Numbered from the stretch's first letter, positions 1 through 10,657 are shown. The stretch is 64,000 nt of DNA from Escherichia ruysiae (GCF_031323975.1 NZ_JAVIWS010000001.1:1240001-1304000), one strand, 5' to 3'. Made by a program: numbers and translations. The notes: a model not told the origin generated them from the sequence alone.

Positions 1-264
1 ATAACGGGTTAGGATCCATGCCATCAGCAGACCGAAAACGCCGTTAAAAATCGATGCCACAAACGCCGACAGCAACGTCACTTTATAGGCCGCCACCACC
101 TGCGGGTTGGTGATCACCTCCCAGTACTGCGCCCAGCTCATCTCAGAGAGCTGCATCACCAGTGCGGAAAGCGGCAGTAACAAAATCAGGCACACAAACA
201 GCAGACTGGTGCCGAGGCTTAAGGTAAAGCCCGGCAGCACACGTCTGGAAGCGACGGCAAACAT
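1..264 (-). CDS. cysU: CysU (CysT), sulfate/thiosulfate ABC permease, N-terminal part
   Basis: This is the first 88 codons of an inner-membrane permease subunit of the sulfate/thiosulfate ABC importer; the rest lies beyond the window start. The start ATG at 264-262 overlaps the cysP stop by one base (TGATG), which indicates translational coupling in the cys operon. The fragment begins [13 protein letters not shown] and then shows a long hydrophobic segment, as expected for the first membrane span of CysU. In this family CysU pairs with CysW to form the channel, CysA supplies ATPase activity and CysP or Sbp delivers substrate. The identification rests on the position after cysP and on recognisable N-terminal sequence. 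Confidence 0.93.
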   Translation of the reverse strand, partial: MFAVASRRVLPGFTLSLGTSLLFVCLILLLPLSALVMQLSEMSWAQYWEVITNPQVVAAYKVTLLSAFVASIFNGVFGLLMAWILTRY

Positions 265-1280
265 CAGCTACGCCCCGCCACTAACAGCTTGTCTAACTCG
301 CCGCCGCTGGTGAAGTGAGTTTTCATCACTTCCGGCCAGGAGCCAAATTTGTCTTCCACGCGGAACAGCTCGGTCTGCGGGAATTTATCTTTCAGTTTGT
401 CCATAACTTCCGGGTTATTTACGCGGTAGTAATAGTCGGTGATGATGGTTTGCGCCTGCGGGCTGTAGAGCCAGTTCAGGTAAGCTTTGGCGGCTTTTTC
501 CGTACCGTTGGCCTGCACGTTTTTATCCACCCACGCCACCGGGAACTCCGCCAGAATGTTGGTTTTTGGAATCACCACTTCGAAGCCCTGCGCTTCATAC
601 TGTTTACGGATGTTGTTCACTTCCGATTCGAAGCTGATCAGCACATCGCCCAAACCGCGCTCGGCAAAAGTGGTGGTTGCGCCACGACCGCCGGTATCGA
701 ACACTTCGACGTTTTTCAGGAACTGGGTCATAAATTGTTCGGTTTTGGCTTTATCACCACCGTCGGCTTTATCCGCTGCGCCCCACGCGGCTAAATAGGT
801 GTAGCGCGCGTTACCGGACGTTTTCGGGTTCGGGAAAATCAGCTTCACGTCGGAGCGAACCAAATCGTTCCAGTCGTGGATATTCTTCGGGTTGCCCTTA
901 CGCACCAGGAAGCCCATGGTGGAGTAGAACGGCGAGCTGTTGTTCGGCAGGCGCGACTGCCAGTCCGCCGGGATCAGCTTGCCTTTGTCGTGCAGGATTT
1001 GTACGTCGGTCACCTGGTTATAAGTAACAACGTCGGCTTTTAAGCCCTGCAAAATCGCCAGCGCCTGTTTTGATGACCCGGCATGAGATTGTTTTATCGT
1101 CAGTTTGTCGCCGCCGTTATCTTTTGCCCACTGCTGTTCAAACGGGGTATTCAGGGCGGCAAACAGCTCGCGGGAGACGTCATAAGAACTGTTAAGCAGT
1201 TCCGTTGCCTGCACGTGGCCAGCCAGCAGCAGCGAAGCGATCAGCGCGAGAGAGTTCTTTTTCAGTAAGTTAACGGCCAT
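264..1280 (-). CDS. cysP: CysP, periplasmic thiosulfate/sulfate-binding protein
   Basis: This 338-residue periplasmic solute-binding protein captures thiosulfate (and sulfate) and passes it to the CysUWA importer. Residues 1 to about 25 form a Sec signal peptide: lysines, a hydrophobic [11 protein letters not shown] core and a VQA cleavage site. The mature part has the look of the sulfate-binding family, including the [17 protein letters not shown] anion-site segment. Length equals the usual E. coli CysP. It is the first gene of the cys operon, and its stop overlaps the cysU start. In E. coli the operon is activated by CysB with N-acetylserine under sulfur limitation; the upstream gap of about 300 bp is where that promoter should lie. 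Confidence 0.97.
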   Translation of the reverse strand: MAVNLLKKNSLALIASLLLAGHVQATELLNSSYDVSRELFAALNTPFEQQWAKDNGGDKLTIKQSHAGSSKQALAILQGLKADVVTYNQVTDVQILHDKGKLIPADWQSRLPNNSSPFYSTMGFLVRKGNPKNIHDWNDLVRSDVKLIFPNPKTSGNARYTYLAAWGAADKADGGDKAKTEQFMTQFLKNVEVFDTGGRGATTTFAERGLGDVLISFESEVNNIRKQYEAQGFEVVIPKTNILAEFPVAWVDKNVQANGTEKAAKAYLNWLYSPQAQTIITDYYYRVNNPEVMDKLKDKFPQTELFRVEDKFGSWPEVMKTHFTSGGELDKLLVAGRS

Positions 1281-1380
1281 TGCGCACCCTTATATATTTA
1301 ATGACTTTCTAATAGCCATCATATTTATAACGGGCATGAAAGGAGTAACGGTTTTATATACCGTTTGGTGATTTGGAAGT
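1281..1380 (-). promoter_or_regulatory. cysP upstream region, probable CysB-controlled promoter
   Basis: This is an AT-rich non-coding stretch directly upstream of cysP. Read on the minus strand it contains a TATAAATATG segment that could serve as the -10 region, followed by a leader ending in TAAGGG just before the start codon. In E. coli this promoter is known to need CysB. I cannot delimit the CysB sites by eye because their consensus is loose. The call is an inference from gene identity and position. Confidence 0.4.
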
Positions 1381-1396
1381 TGAAAAGGGAATAAGA

Positions 1397-1536
1397 ACTT
1401 GGTTCAACAGGCGTAATTGTTGCAGTCAGTTTGGACACGGACAGCGCGGAGAAACCGGAGCGTACACATAGTACGTGAGGATTTCGAGCACTGCCTGGGG
1501 CAAAAATGACAAATAAAATAGCCTGGTGAACTTAGT
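1397..1536. repeat. Interspersed ~140-bp repeat with imperfect terminal inverted repeats (RSA-like)
   Basis: The cysP-ucpA gap holds a block bounded by imperfect inverted repeats: ACTTGGTTCAACAGGC at 1397-1412 and GCCTGGTGAACTTAGT at 1521-1536, matching at 13 of 16 positions. The interior resembles a non-coding repeat I recall at several E. coli intergenic sites, the RSA-type element of about 150 bp. The inverted ends are seen directly. The family name is from memory and was not checked by search. No reading frame spans it, so it looks like a non-autonomous intergenic element. Confidence 0.55.
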
Positions 1537-1583
1537 TCAAGACGAAATCCTCCCCACTAATGCAGGGAGGAAACAGAGGTGAA

Positions 1584-2375
1584 TCAGATGCCGACGCTAA
1601 CCGTCTCCGGTAGTGTGCTACCGCCATCGATCACATTCTGTGTACCTGTTAAATAGCTGGATTCATCCGACGCGAGGAAGGCTGCCAGTTCGCCGACTTC
1701 CAGCGGATCGGCGAGGCGACGCAGCGGGATTGCTTTTGCCATTTCGGTGAGCACCGATTCCGGATCTTGCGGATTTGACTGACGGGCGATGCTTTCCGCC
1801 ATTGGCGTGCGAACGTAACCAGGGCAGATTGCATTAACGCGAATCCCCGACTGTGCATACTCCACTGCCAGCGATTTGGTTAGCCCCACAATCGCCGCTT
1901 TCGTTAAGGCATACGCTGTTTCGCCCGGATCGGCCACCATATCGCCGGTGACCGAAGACATCATCACAATGCGACCATCTTTGCGGGCAATCATCTCCGG
2001 CAGCACCGCCTTCGTGACGTTCCAGACACCTTTGATATTGATATCAATATGGAAATCGCGATCGTCATCGCTCATTTCAAGAAAACTACCCAGACGGCAA
2101 ACACCTGCGTTATTCACCAGAATATCAATGCGCCCTTCTTTTTCCTTCGCGCGCTTGATCGCTGCCGTAACTGACGCCGGGTCGCGTACATCGGCAATTA
2201 CCGCCGTACAGCGATGACCACGACCACACAGCTCATCCGCCAGCTTTTCAATCTCAGGGGAGATATCCAGCAAGATTAGGTTTGCGCCATGACGCGCAAA
2301 GGTTCTGGCAATTCCTTCACCAATGCCTTGCGATGCGCCCGTAATCAGTGCTGTCTTGCCCGTGAGTTTACCCAT
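1584..2375 (-). CDS. ucpA: UcpA, short-chain dehydrogenase/reductase
   Basis: This 263-residue NAD(P)-dependent oxidoreductase belongs to the classical short-chain dehydrogenase family. The Rossmann glycine motif TGASQGIG is at 12-19, NNAG at 88-91, the catalytic serine near 141, and the Tyr-x-x-x-Lys pair at Tyr155/Lys159. The start at 2375 is chosen because it gives MGKLTGKTALI and follows an AGGAG-like site; an upstream ATG would add ten residues. The natural substrate is not established, although the E. coli gene has been linked to furfural tolerance. It lies upstream of the cys operon on the same strand, separated by a repeat element, so co-transcription is uncertain. Confidence 0.95.
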   Translation of the reverse strand: MGKLTGKTALITGASQGIGEGIARTFARHGANLILLDISPEIEKLADELCGRGHRCTAVIADVRDPASVTAAIKRAKEKEGRIDILVNNAGVCRLGSFLEMSDDDRDFHIDINIKGVWNVTKAVLPEMIARKDGRIVMMSSVTGDMVADPGETAYALTKAAIVGLTKSLAVEYAQSGIRVNAICPGYVRTPMAESIARQSNPQDPESVLTEMAKAIPLRRLADPLEVGELAAFLASDESSYLTGTQNVIDGGSTLPETVSVGI

Positions 2376-2604
2376 TTCAAGTTTCTCCTTTTGAATACAG
2401 AGCATTACGCTCTATTGTCCCTACCATACCTGAATAACAGATCAATGCTGAGGAGTGGATCTAAATTCAGGAAAATCTTAAGTAAAATCTCCCTTAACCA
2501 CAACTCTGTCATTGTATGCATTCCCTGCTGTACATAATCAGGCAGGGAGATATGATTCACTCCATATGAAATTATTCGAAGGCAAATATTTAAGGTGATT
2601 GTAT
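2376..2604. promoter_or_regulatory. ucpA-murQ divergent intergenic region; murR absent
   Basis: This 229-bp gap separates the divergent genes ucpA and murQ. In the K-12 order I know, the repressor gene murR sits here facing away from murQ, but no MurR reading frame or recognisable fragment is present on either strand. The gap contains an inverted repeat, TCCCTGC at 2522-2528 and GCAGGGA at 2543-2549, with a 14-base spacer. It lies about 55 bp before the murQ start and could be an operator or a leftover terminator. No clear CRP-type palindrome is visible. Promoters for both genes must lie here, but I cannot assign them firmly. Confidence 0.5.
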
Positions 2605-3501
2605 ATGCAACTTGAAAAAATGATTACTGAAGGTTCGAACAGCGCCTCGGCTGAAATCGACCGCGTATCGACGCTGGAAATGTGCCGAATTATCAATGAT
2701 GAAGATAAAACCGTTCCATTGGCCGTTGAGCGAGTACTGCCGGATATCGCAGCGGCGATTGATGTCATCCACGCCCAGGTCAGCGGTGGTGGTCGTCTGA
2801 TTTATCTCGGTGCCGGGACTTCCGGTCGGCTGGGGATTCTGGATGCCAGCGAGTGCCCCCCAACCTACGGCGTGAAACCTGGTCTGGTGGTTGGTTTGAT
2901 TGCTGGCGGCGAATATGCCATTCAGCACGCGGTGGAAGGCGCGGAAGACAGCCGGGAAGGCGGCGTCAACGATCTGAAAAATATTGCGTTAACGGCGCAG
3001 GATGTGGTTGTCGGTATTGCTGCCAGTGGTCGCACGCCGTATGTGATTGCCGGGCTGGAATACGCTCGCCAGTTGGGCTGCCGCACGGTGGGCATTTCCT
3101 GTAATCCCGGTAGTGCTGTTTCAACAACCGCAGAGTTTGCTATTACGCCAGTCGTCGGGGCTGAAGTGGTTACCGGTTCTTCGCGGATGAAAGCAGGTAC
3201 GGCGCAGAAACTGGTGCTCAACATGCTCTCCACCGGGCTGATGATTAAGTCAGGAAAAGTGTTCGGCAACCTGATGGTCGATGTGGTCGCCACCAATGAA
3301 AAACTACACGTGCGCCAGGTCAATATTGTCAAAAACGCGACCGGATGTAGCGCGGAACAGGCGGAAGCGGCGCTAATTGCCTGCGATCGCCACTGCAAAA
3401 CAGCGATTGTAATGGTCTTGAAAAATCTCGATGCCGCAGAAGCGAAAAAACGCCTGGCGCAGCATGGCGGTTTTATTCGTAAGGCTCTGGAAAAGGAATA
3501 A
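2605..3501 (+). CDS. murQ: MurQ, N-acetylmuramic acid 6-phosphate etherase
   Basis: This 298-residue cytoplasmic SIS-fold enzyme removes the lactyl ether from N-acetylmuramate 6-phosphate, giving N-acetylglucosamine 6-phosphate and D-lactate. It lets the cell recycle cell-wall amino sugar. The sugar-phosphate-binding segment GAGTSGRLG is at 69-77, and the catalytic residues known for E. coli MurQ, Glu83 and Glu114, are both present. The start at 2605 follows TAAGGTG and gives the usual length; a TTG two codons upstream is less likely. murP follows after three bases, so the two form an operon. In K-12 the operon is repressed by MurR, whose gene is missing from its usual place here. Confidence 0.97.
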   Translation: MQLEKMITEGSNSASAEIDRVSTLEMCRIINDEDKTVPLAVERVLPDIAAAIDVIHAQVSGGGRLIYLGAGTSGRLGILDASECPPTYGVKPGLVVGLIAGGEYAIQHAVEGAEDSREGGVNDLKNIALTAQDVVVGIAASGRTPYVIAGLEYARQLGCRTVGISCNPGSAVSTTAEFAITPVVGAEVVTGSSRMKAGTAQKLVLNMLSTGLMIKSGKVFGNLMVDVVATNEKLHVRQVNIVKNATGCSAEQAEAALIACDRHCKTAIVMVLKNLDAAEAKKRLAQHGGFIRKALEKE

Positions 3502-3504
3502 CCT

Positions 3505-4929
3505 ATGGCTAAAGAGATCAGCAGTGAGCTTCTGAACACCATTCTTACCCGCGTCGGCGGCGCGGGAAATATCGCCAGTTGTGGTCACTGTATGACGCGT
3601 CTGCGTCTCGGTGTACATGACAGTTCACTGGTTGATCCTGATATCAAAACGCTGGAAGGGGTGAAGGGTGTCATTTTGACCAGCGATCAAGTACAGGTGG
3701 TATTTGGGTCGGGCAAAGCGCATCGTGCCGCAAAAGCGATGAGCGTGTTGTTGGGTGAAACACCAGTGCAGGATGCCGCAGAAATCGCCGCTCAGAACAA
3801 ACGTCAGTTAAAAGCCAGACAAACCTCTGGCGTGCAGCAATTTCTCGCCAAATTCGCCACTATCTTTACGCCGCTAATCCCCGGATTTATTGCCGCCGGT
3901 CTGCTGCTGGGGATTGCGACGTTAATCGCCACGGTGATGCACGTTCCGGCAGATGCCCAGGGAACGCTGCCCGATGCGCTGAATTTTATGAAGGTATTCA
4001 GCAAAGGCTTATTCACCTTCCTGGTGATCCTGGTGGGATATAACGCCGCTCAGGCCTTCGGCGGCACAGGTGTAAATGGCGCGATTATCGCCGCACTGTT
4101 TTTGCTCGGTTATAACCCAGGCGCGACCACCGGTTACTACGCTGGTTTTCACGATTTCTTCGGCCTGCCTATCGATCCGCGCGGAAATATCATCGGCGTA
4201 CTGATTGCCGCCTGGGCCTGCGCCCGCATTGAAGGTATGGTGCGTCAATTTATGCCGGACGATCTCGACATGCTGCTGACCTCGTTAATCACTCTGCTGA
4301 TCACCGCTACGCTGGCATATCTGGTGATTATGCCGCTGGGAGGCTGGTTATTCGAAGGCATGTCCTGGCTGTTTATGCATCTGAACAGTAATCCACTTGG
4401 CTGTGCAGTGCTTGCCGGACTGTTCCTGATTGCCGTGGTCTTCGGCGTGCATCAGGGCTTTATTCCCGTTTATCTTGCCTTGATGGACAGCCAGGGTTTC
4501 AACAGTCTATTCCCGATCCTTTCAATGGCAGGCGCAGGTCAGGTGGGCGCGGCGCTGGCGCTTTACTGGCGCGCGCAGCCGCACAGTGCCTTACGCAGCC
4601 AGGTGCGCGGGGCGATTATCCCTGGTCTGCTGGGCGTTGGTGAACCGTTGATTTACGGTGTCACCCTGCCGCGCATGAAACCGTTTGTTACCGCTTGTTT
4701 AGGCGGCGCAGCAGGTGGATTGTTTATTGGTCTTATCGCATGGTGGGGTCTGCCGATGGGGCTAAACAGTGCCTTTGGGCCGTCTGGCCTGGTGGCGTTG
4801 CCGCTGATGACTTCGGCACAAGGCATCCTTCCGGCAATGGCTGTGTATGCAGGTGGGATTCTGGTGGCATGGATTAGCGGGTTCATTTTCACCACGCTCT
4901 TTGGCTGCCGTGACGTCAATCTGGACTAA
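3505..4929 (+). CDS. murP: MurP, PTS permease for N-acetylmuramic acid (EIIBC)
   Basis: This 474-residue phosphotransferase-system permease imports N-acetylmuramate and releases the 6-phosphate that MurQ uses. The EIIB domain (about 1-85) carries the phosphorylated cysteine in HCMTRLRL (Cys29). The EIIC domain (about 110-474) is very hydrophobic with roughly ten membrane spans and contains the [10 protein letters not shown] motif. No EIIA domain is fused, and in E. coli the glucose EIIA (Crr) supplies this function. The C-terminus is complete (GCRDVNLD). In K-12 yfeW follows, but here a REP cluster and then yfeX come next. Confidence 0.97.
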   Translation: MAKEISSELLNTILTRVGGAGNIASCGHCMTRLRLGVHDSSLVDPDIKTLEGVKGVILTSDQVQVVFGSGKAHRAAKAMSVLLGETPVQDAAEIAAQNKRQLKARQTSGVQQFLAKFATIFTPLIPGFIAAGLLLGIATLIATVMHVPADAQGTLPDALNFMKVFSKGLFTFLVILVGYNAAQAFGGTGVNGAIIAALFLLGYNPGATTGYYAGFHDFFGLPIDPRGNIIGVLIAAWACARIEGMVRQFMPDDLDMLLTSLITLLITATLAYLVIMPLGGWLFEGMSWLFMHLNSNPLGCAVLAGLFLIAVVFGVHQGFIPVYLALMDSQGFNSLFPILSMAGAGQVGAALALYWRAQPHSALRSQVRGAIIPGLLGVGEPLIYGVTLPRMKPFVTACLGGAAGGLFIGLIAWWGLPMGLNSAFGPSGLVALPLMTSAQGILPAMAVYAGGILVAWISGFIFTTLFGCRDVNLD

Positions 4930-4950
4930 GCCGTAACTTAGAAACAAAAC

Positions 4951-5060
4951 AGCCCGATACGCTACGCTTATCGGGCCTGCAGGTTAACTGCAATTTATTG
5001 AATTTTAACGATCATACAGGCCGGATAAAGCATTTACGCCGCTCCGGCAAGACGCTACAG
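4951..5060. repeat. REP/BIME cluster between murP and yfeX
   Basis: Two palindromic units lie between the convergent genes murP and yfeX. The first is a perfect 8-bp stem, GCCCGATA with TATCGGGC, at 4952-4976. The second is a typical REP sequence (GGCCGGATAAAG then GCCGCTCCGGC) at about 5019-5047. REP sequences bind DNA gyrase or IHF in some arrangements and protect mRNA 3' ends, so this cluster may also stabilise or end the murQP and yfeX transcripts. It occupies the site where K-12 has yfeW. Confidence 0.8.
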
Positions 5061-5075
5061 GTGCGTGAGTAAAAC

Positions 5076-6059
<984 letters not shown>

Positions 6060-6070
6060 TCAGACGCAAA

Positions 6071-6646
6071 TTAACGCCGCCAGATAATTTTACTGACTTT
6101 CCAGTTTTTCAGGGTATCGTCTGAAGGCATTAACCCTTCAGGACCACTCCACTCACCGCTGAACTGGTAGCTAATATGTTGACTGCCTTCGGCTTTACAT
6201 TCGACAGCACGATTATCATCACCATCAGCTTTTTGGCAATTGCCAAATGCTTTGCTGTAGAGGTCGCTAAACGGTGTTCCGATTTTAACACCCGTATCAG
6301 CAGGAATATCGCTATCCAGCACGTCAATACGGCTGATTGTGCCCTGATCGCCGTTAATCACCATCGCCACGTTGTCGCCTTTCATCACTTCGAAAAAGCG
6401 CACCACGTTGCCGTTCGCGGTTTTCATTCCGCTGCGCAGGCGATAATCGCCATCAAGCGCATCGGCAATGGCTTGTTCTTGCAGTGGTGTGGACGCCGTT
6501 AATTCACCCACGCCCTGCTCGCTCACTTTGGTGGACGACCCAAACCAGTTCCACGGGTTAGCGGCAGACCAGTTAACTGACGACATCGTGGAACAGCCAG
6601 TCAGCATCAACGGCATAGCGCATAACAATAAACGCAGCGATTTCAT
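6071..6646 (-). CDS. yfeY: YfeY, predicted outer-membrane lipoprotein
   Basis: This 191-residue lipoprotein has a type II signal peptide with lipobox LTGC and lipidated Cys18. The mature domain matches the RpoE-regulated lipoprotein family and has no assigned enzymatic motif. Serine after the lipidated cysteine suggests outer-membrane sorting rather than inner-membrane retention. The start at 6646 follows AAAGGAAG. A sigma-E-type promoter lies just upstream, which fits the known envelope-stress control of this gene. yfeX follows on the same strand. Confidence 0.95.
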   Translation of the reverse strand: MKSLRLLLCAMPLMLTGCSTMSSVNWSAANPWNWFGSSTKVSEQGVGELTASTPLQEQAIADALDGDYRLRSGMKTANGNVVRFFEVMKGDNVAMVINGDQGTISRIDVLDSDIPADTGVKIGTPFSDLYSKAFGNCQKADGDDNRAVECKAEGSQHISYQFSGEWSGPEGLMPSDDTLKNWKVSKIIWRR

Positions 6647-6675
6647 GTCACTTCCTTTGGTTATTCAATAACGTT

Positions 6676-6706
6676 GCTTGGAGTGCAAATTCACCAAAAA
6701 GTGCCG
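6676..6706 (-). promoter_or_regulatory. Sigma-E-type promoter of yfeY
   Basis: Read on the minus strand, GGCACTT (6699-6705) is followed after exactly 16 bases by TCCAA (6678-6682). The sigma-E pattern is GGAACTT, 16 bases, TCAAA or similar. Transcription would begin near 6671, giving a 25-nt leader with a good ribosome-binding site. The fit is good but not perfect. Confidence 0.55.
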
Positions 6707-7162
6707 TTATTCTTTTTCTTCATTAAAACAAGCGCGTAAACGTCGATTGGTCAGCAGCCAGATTAACGCCACAATATCCGCCACTACCAGCGCCAGACCG
6801 ATACCGCTAACGGATTCACCGTTCAGCCACAGCCACGGTTGCCAGCAAAGTAAAACCACTTGCGCTAACAGCAACAGAAAATAGAGCCCATGCCAGGTGC
6901 GAGGAAACGTAGCCCGCCGACCGCTCAACAAAAACGCCAGCACCGCCGGAATGCCAGGAATCAGCCCCAGCCAGAAATTATCGTGATCGGGATAAAACAG
7001 ATTTAGCAGCGCAGTACCCTGCTCGCGCGATGCACCGGCAATAACAAACAATACCCAGGTTCGCGCCTGTAGCAAAAGCACAATCCAGAAGAGAAAAGGT
7101 AAACGCAGGCGTCCGTGCGCATCATAATGGACAGGATGAAACTCAGTACTCTTCATCTTCAA
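6707..7162 (-). CDS. yfeZ: YfeZ, small inner-membrane protein (DUF2919 type)
   Basis: This 151-residue protein has about four hydrophobic membrane segments separated by short loops. I recognise it as the uncharacterised E. coli inner-membrane protein YfeZ and can assign no catalytic motif. The first start at 7162 overlaps the end of ypeA by about 20 bases; a second ATG at 7156 (MKSTEF) is equally possible. The overlap suggests it is translated from the ypeA transcript. The C-terminus is charged (CFNEEKE) and probably cytoplasmic. Confidence 0.92.
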
Positions 7163-7568
7163 TCAAACGCTTACCCAGACTCAGCACGTCGGCGTGTTCA
7201 TATCCCAGGCGTTCATACATTCCGAGCACCATGTCGTTATCTTCCGGCACGTTGATCTGAATTTTCGGGCAGCCGCGAGCAATCAGCTTTTTCTCCAGCC
7301 GATTAAGCAGCGCATTAGCAATGCCACGCCCACGAAACTCAGGATGCACGCCAAGATAATAAGCAGATCCGCGATGCCCGTCATAACCGCCCATCACCGT
7401 TCCCACCACTTCACCGTTCACCTCAGCGACCAGAAACAAACTGACGTCATGGTTCATCTTGCGCTCGATGTCCATTTCCGGATCATTCCACGGACGCAGC
7501 AAGTCGCAACGCTCCCAAAGGGTGATGACCTCTTCGAAATCTTCCTGGCGAAATACGCGTATCTCCAT
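7143..7568 (-). CDS. ypeA: YpeA, GNAT-family acetyltransferase
   Basis: This 141-residue single-domain GNAT acetyltransferase carries the acetyl-CoA-binding motif A as RGRGIAN near residues 78-84. It would transfer an acetyl group to an unknown amine or protein; some GNAT proteins of this size acetylate protein N-termini or lysines. The start at 7568 gives MEIRVFRQ and the usual length. Upstream in-frame codons reach 7679 but lack family sequence. It overlaps yfeZ by about 20 bases and is divergent from amiA. Confidence 0.94.
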
Positions 7569-7781
7569 GGTATTCGTTACCTTTTTGCGGGTTAAAAGGG
7601 TGATTATGGCGTGAACGGTCGAATTAGCCAATATCTGACGAAAATCGGTTGAAAAAGTGGCATAATGGGGAGTTGTCAACTATTGAAATGAAAAGTAAAA
7701 CAATTCTCAACAGCAAACGGTCGTAACGGATTACGCGATACGATATAACATCTGGAACTTTATTATTACAACTCAGGCCGT

Positions 7782-8651
7782 ATGAGCACTTTTAAACCAC
7801 TAAAAACACTCACTTCGCGCCGCCAGGTGCTGAAAGCCGGATTGGCTGCCCTGACGTTGTCAGGCATGTCGCAAGCCATCGCCAAAGAAGAACCTTTAAA
7901 AACCAGTAACGGACACAGCAAGCCAAAAGCCAAAAAAGCTGGCGGCAAACGTGTCGTTGTTCTCGATCCAGGCCACGGCGGGATTGATACCGGGGCGATC
8001 GGTCGCAACGGTTCGAAAGAAAAACACGTGGTGCTGGCAATTGCCAAAAACGTCCGTTCCATTTTGCGCAATCATGGCATTGATGCGCGTTTAACGCGTT
8101 CTGGCGATACGTTTATCCCACTGTACGATCGCGTTGAAATCGCCCATAAACATGGCGCGGATCTGTTTATGTCAATTCACGCCGACGGCTTTACCAACCC
8201 AAAAGCCGCAGGTGCATCAGTCTTTGCCCTCTCTAACCGTGGCGCAAGTAGTGCGATGGCAAAATATTTGTCGGAACGCGAAAACCGTGCCGATGAAGTC
8301 GCCGGGAAAAAAGCGACTGACAGAGATCATCTATTGCAGCAAGTGCTGTTTGATCTGGTGCAAACAGATACCATTAAAAACAGCCTGACGCTTGGCTCGC
8401 ATATTCTGAAAAAGATTAAGCCGGTGCATAAACTGCACAGCCGCAACACTGAGCAAGCCGCGTTTGTGGTGTTGAAATCGCCGTCGGTTCCTTCAGTGCT
8501 GGTGGAAACTTCGTTTATCACCAACCCGGAAGAAGAGCGACTGTTAGGCACGGCGGCGTTTCGTCAGAAAATCGCCACAGCGATTGCTGAAGGCGTGATC
8601 AGTTATTTCCACTGGTTTGACAACCAGAAAGCACACTCGAAAAAACGGTAA
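7782..8651 (+). CDS. amiA: AmiA, N-acetylmuramoyl-L-alanine amidase (Tat-exported)
   Basis: This 289-residue periplasmic zinc amidase cuts the bond between N-acetylmuramate and L-alanine of peptidoglycan, which helps daughter cells separate. The N-terminus carries a twin-arginine signal (SRRQVLK, Arg13-Arg14) before a hydrophobic segment, so export is by the Tat route. Zinc-binding and catalytic residues are visible: His65 in DPGHGG, Glu80 and His133 in SIHADG, with a VETSF segment near the C-terminus. Unlike AmiC it has no N-terminal AMIN targeting domain. hemF follows after three bases, forming a two-gene operon. EnvC activates AmiA in E. coli. Confidence 0.97.
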   Translation: MSTFKPLKTLTSRRQVLKAGLAALTLSGMSQAIAKEEPLKTSNGHSKPKAKKAGGKRVVVLDPGHGGIDTGAIGRNGSKEKHVVLAIAKNVRSILRNHGIDARLTRSGDTFIPLYDRVEIAHKHGADLFMSIHADGFTNPKAAGASVFALSNRGASSAMAKYLSERENRADEVAGKKATDRDHLLQQVLFDLVQTDTIKNSLTLGSHILKKIKPVHKLHSRNTEQAAFVVLKSPSVPSVLVETSFITNPEEERLLGTAAFRQKIATAIAEGVISYFHWFDNQKAHSKKR

Positions 8652-9554
<903 letters not shown>

Positions 9555-9559
9555 CTCCC

Positions 9560-10612
9560 TCACCCCAACTCCCGCATCCGCTGATGCAGCGTCAGTGACG
9601 GCTTCTCGGCAAACAGTTGCTGGTAATCCGTGGCGAATTGCCCCAGATGCCAGAATCCCCATTGCATGGCGGCGTCTTTTACCGTTGTGCTTTGCGACCA
9701 CGGGCTTATCAGTTCGCGTCGCACGGCGTTCAGACGAATACGTTTCAACCACGCGTTCGGGCCAATGCCTAAAATAGCGTGAAACGCGTTTTGTAACGTG
9801 CGGCGACTGACATGCAGTTGATTACACAAGTCCAGCACCGTCACCGGTTCGGACATGTTTTCCAGCACATATTCACGGGCGCGGGAAAGCAATCGACGGT
9901 AACTCTGATGACTGATGCTTTCCGCCGTCATCATCGGCTGCGCTTCTTCCAGCATCGCCCCCATCGCCATTAGCAAATTATCCCCCAGCACTTTACGCAC
10001 AGCAGGCTGATGAAGATTTTCCGGGTTCTCGCAAAACGTCGCCAGCGCCTGTTGGACAAAGCCCCACAGAGCGGCTTTATGCTGCTCTTTCACTTCCAGC
10101 GCCGACTGGCTACGCAGCATATGTAATACCCGATCCGGATTATGCAAAAAGTTAGCCTGCCGGGTAATGACGTCTTCAGAAAGCACTACGCCAAGGATCG
10201 TGTAATCGTCCGGCGTACTTAATTCAAACTCGGTTCCACCAGGGCGCGTGGCAATTTCTGCGCTTCCCAGACATTGCGAACCGATAAATCCCTGTTCACC
10301 TCGTGTCGCCGGAATGCCAAACCAGAACGAGTTCGGCCAGACCAGGCACGACTGACGCAGCGCCAGACCGGTGTATTCACGGAAAACCTGAATATCATCG
10401 AGCAGGATTTCCGTAAATTCACCATGAAACTTGCCCGGATGGAGCTGATCGTAAATCTGCTGCCAGGCGGTAATCGTCAAGGCATGTTCATAGACATCCG
10501 TTGTCTGTCGTTGATGAACATTATCCACTTCGACCTTCGGCGTGAGCTTCAGGTTTTCGGGTAAGGGTTCATGATAAAGATGGTGCAAATTGGCTGTACG
10601 GGTCTTTTTCAT
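9560..10612 (-). CDS. eutR: EutR, AraC-family activator of the eut operon
   Basis: This 350-residue regulator activates eut transcription when both ethanolamine and adenosylcobalamin are present. The N-terminal half (about 1-235) is the effector-binding region. The C-terminal part (about 245-350) is the AraC/XylS helix-turn-helix domain, with [19 protein letters not shown] as its first recognition unit. It is the last gene of the eut operon, so it can amplify its own expression. A perfect 10-bp hairpin lies eight bases before its start codon and no strong Shine-Dalgarno sequence is visible there, so its translation may be held low or coupled to upstream events. Confidence 0.96.
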   Translation of the reverse strand: MKKTRTANLHHLYHEPLPENLKLTPKVEVDNVHQRQTTDVYEHALTITAWQQIYDQLHPGKFHGEFTEILLDDIQVFREYTGLALRQSCLVWPNSFWFGIPATRGEQGFIGSQCLGSAEIATRPGGTEFELSTPDDYTILGVVLSEDVITRQANFLHNPDRVLHMLRSQSALEVKEQHKAALWGFVQQALATFCENPENLHQPAVRKVLGDNLLMAMGAMLEEAQPMMTAESISHQSYRRLLSRAREYVLENMSEPVTVLDLCNQLHVSRRTLQNAFHAILGIGPNAWLKRIRLNAVRRELISPWSQSTTVKDAAMQWGFWHLGQFATDYQQLFAEKPSLTLHQRMRELG

Positions 10613-10620
10613 GATGTTAA

Positions 10621-10646
10621 TGCCGGGTGTTGTATGACACCCGGCA
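10621..10646 (-). promoter_or_regulatory. Hairpin between eutK and eutR
   Basis: TGCCGGGTGT and ACACCCGGCA form a perfect 10-bp GC-rich stem with a 6-base loop. It sits between the eutK stop and the eutR start and ends eight bases before the eutR ATG. There is no T-run after it on the minus strand, so it does not look like a classical terminator. It could lower eutR translation or set differential mRNA stability. Confidence 0.55.
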
Positions 10647-10657
10647 CCTCCAACAGG

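Noticed and set aside
315..794. A 159-codon frame antisense to cysP
   Set aside because: Histidine- and phenylalanine-rich shadow of a conserved transporter component.
2289..2537. Possible murR remnant in the 82-codon plus-strand frame or in nearby frames
   Set aside because: The translation does not resemble the RpiR/SIS regulator on either strand. It mostly mirrors the start of ucpA and intergenic sequence.
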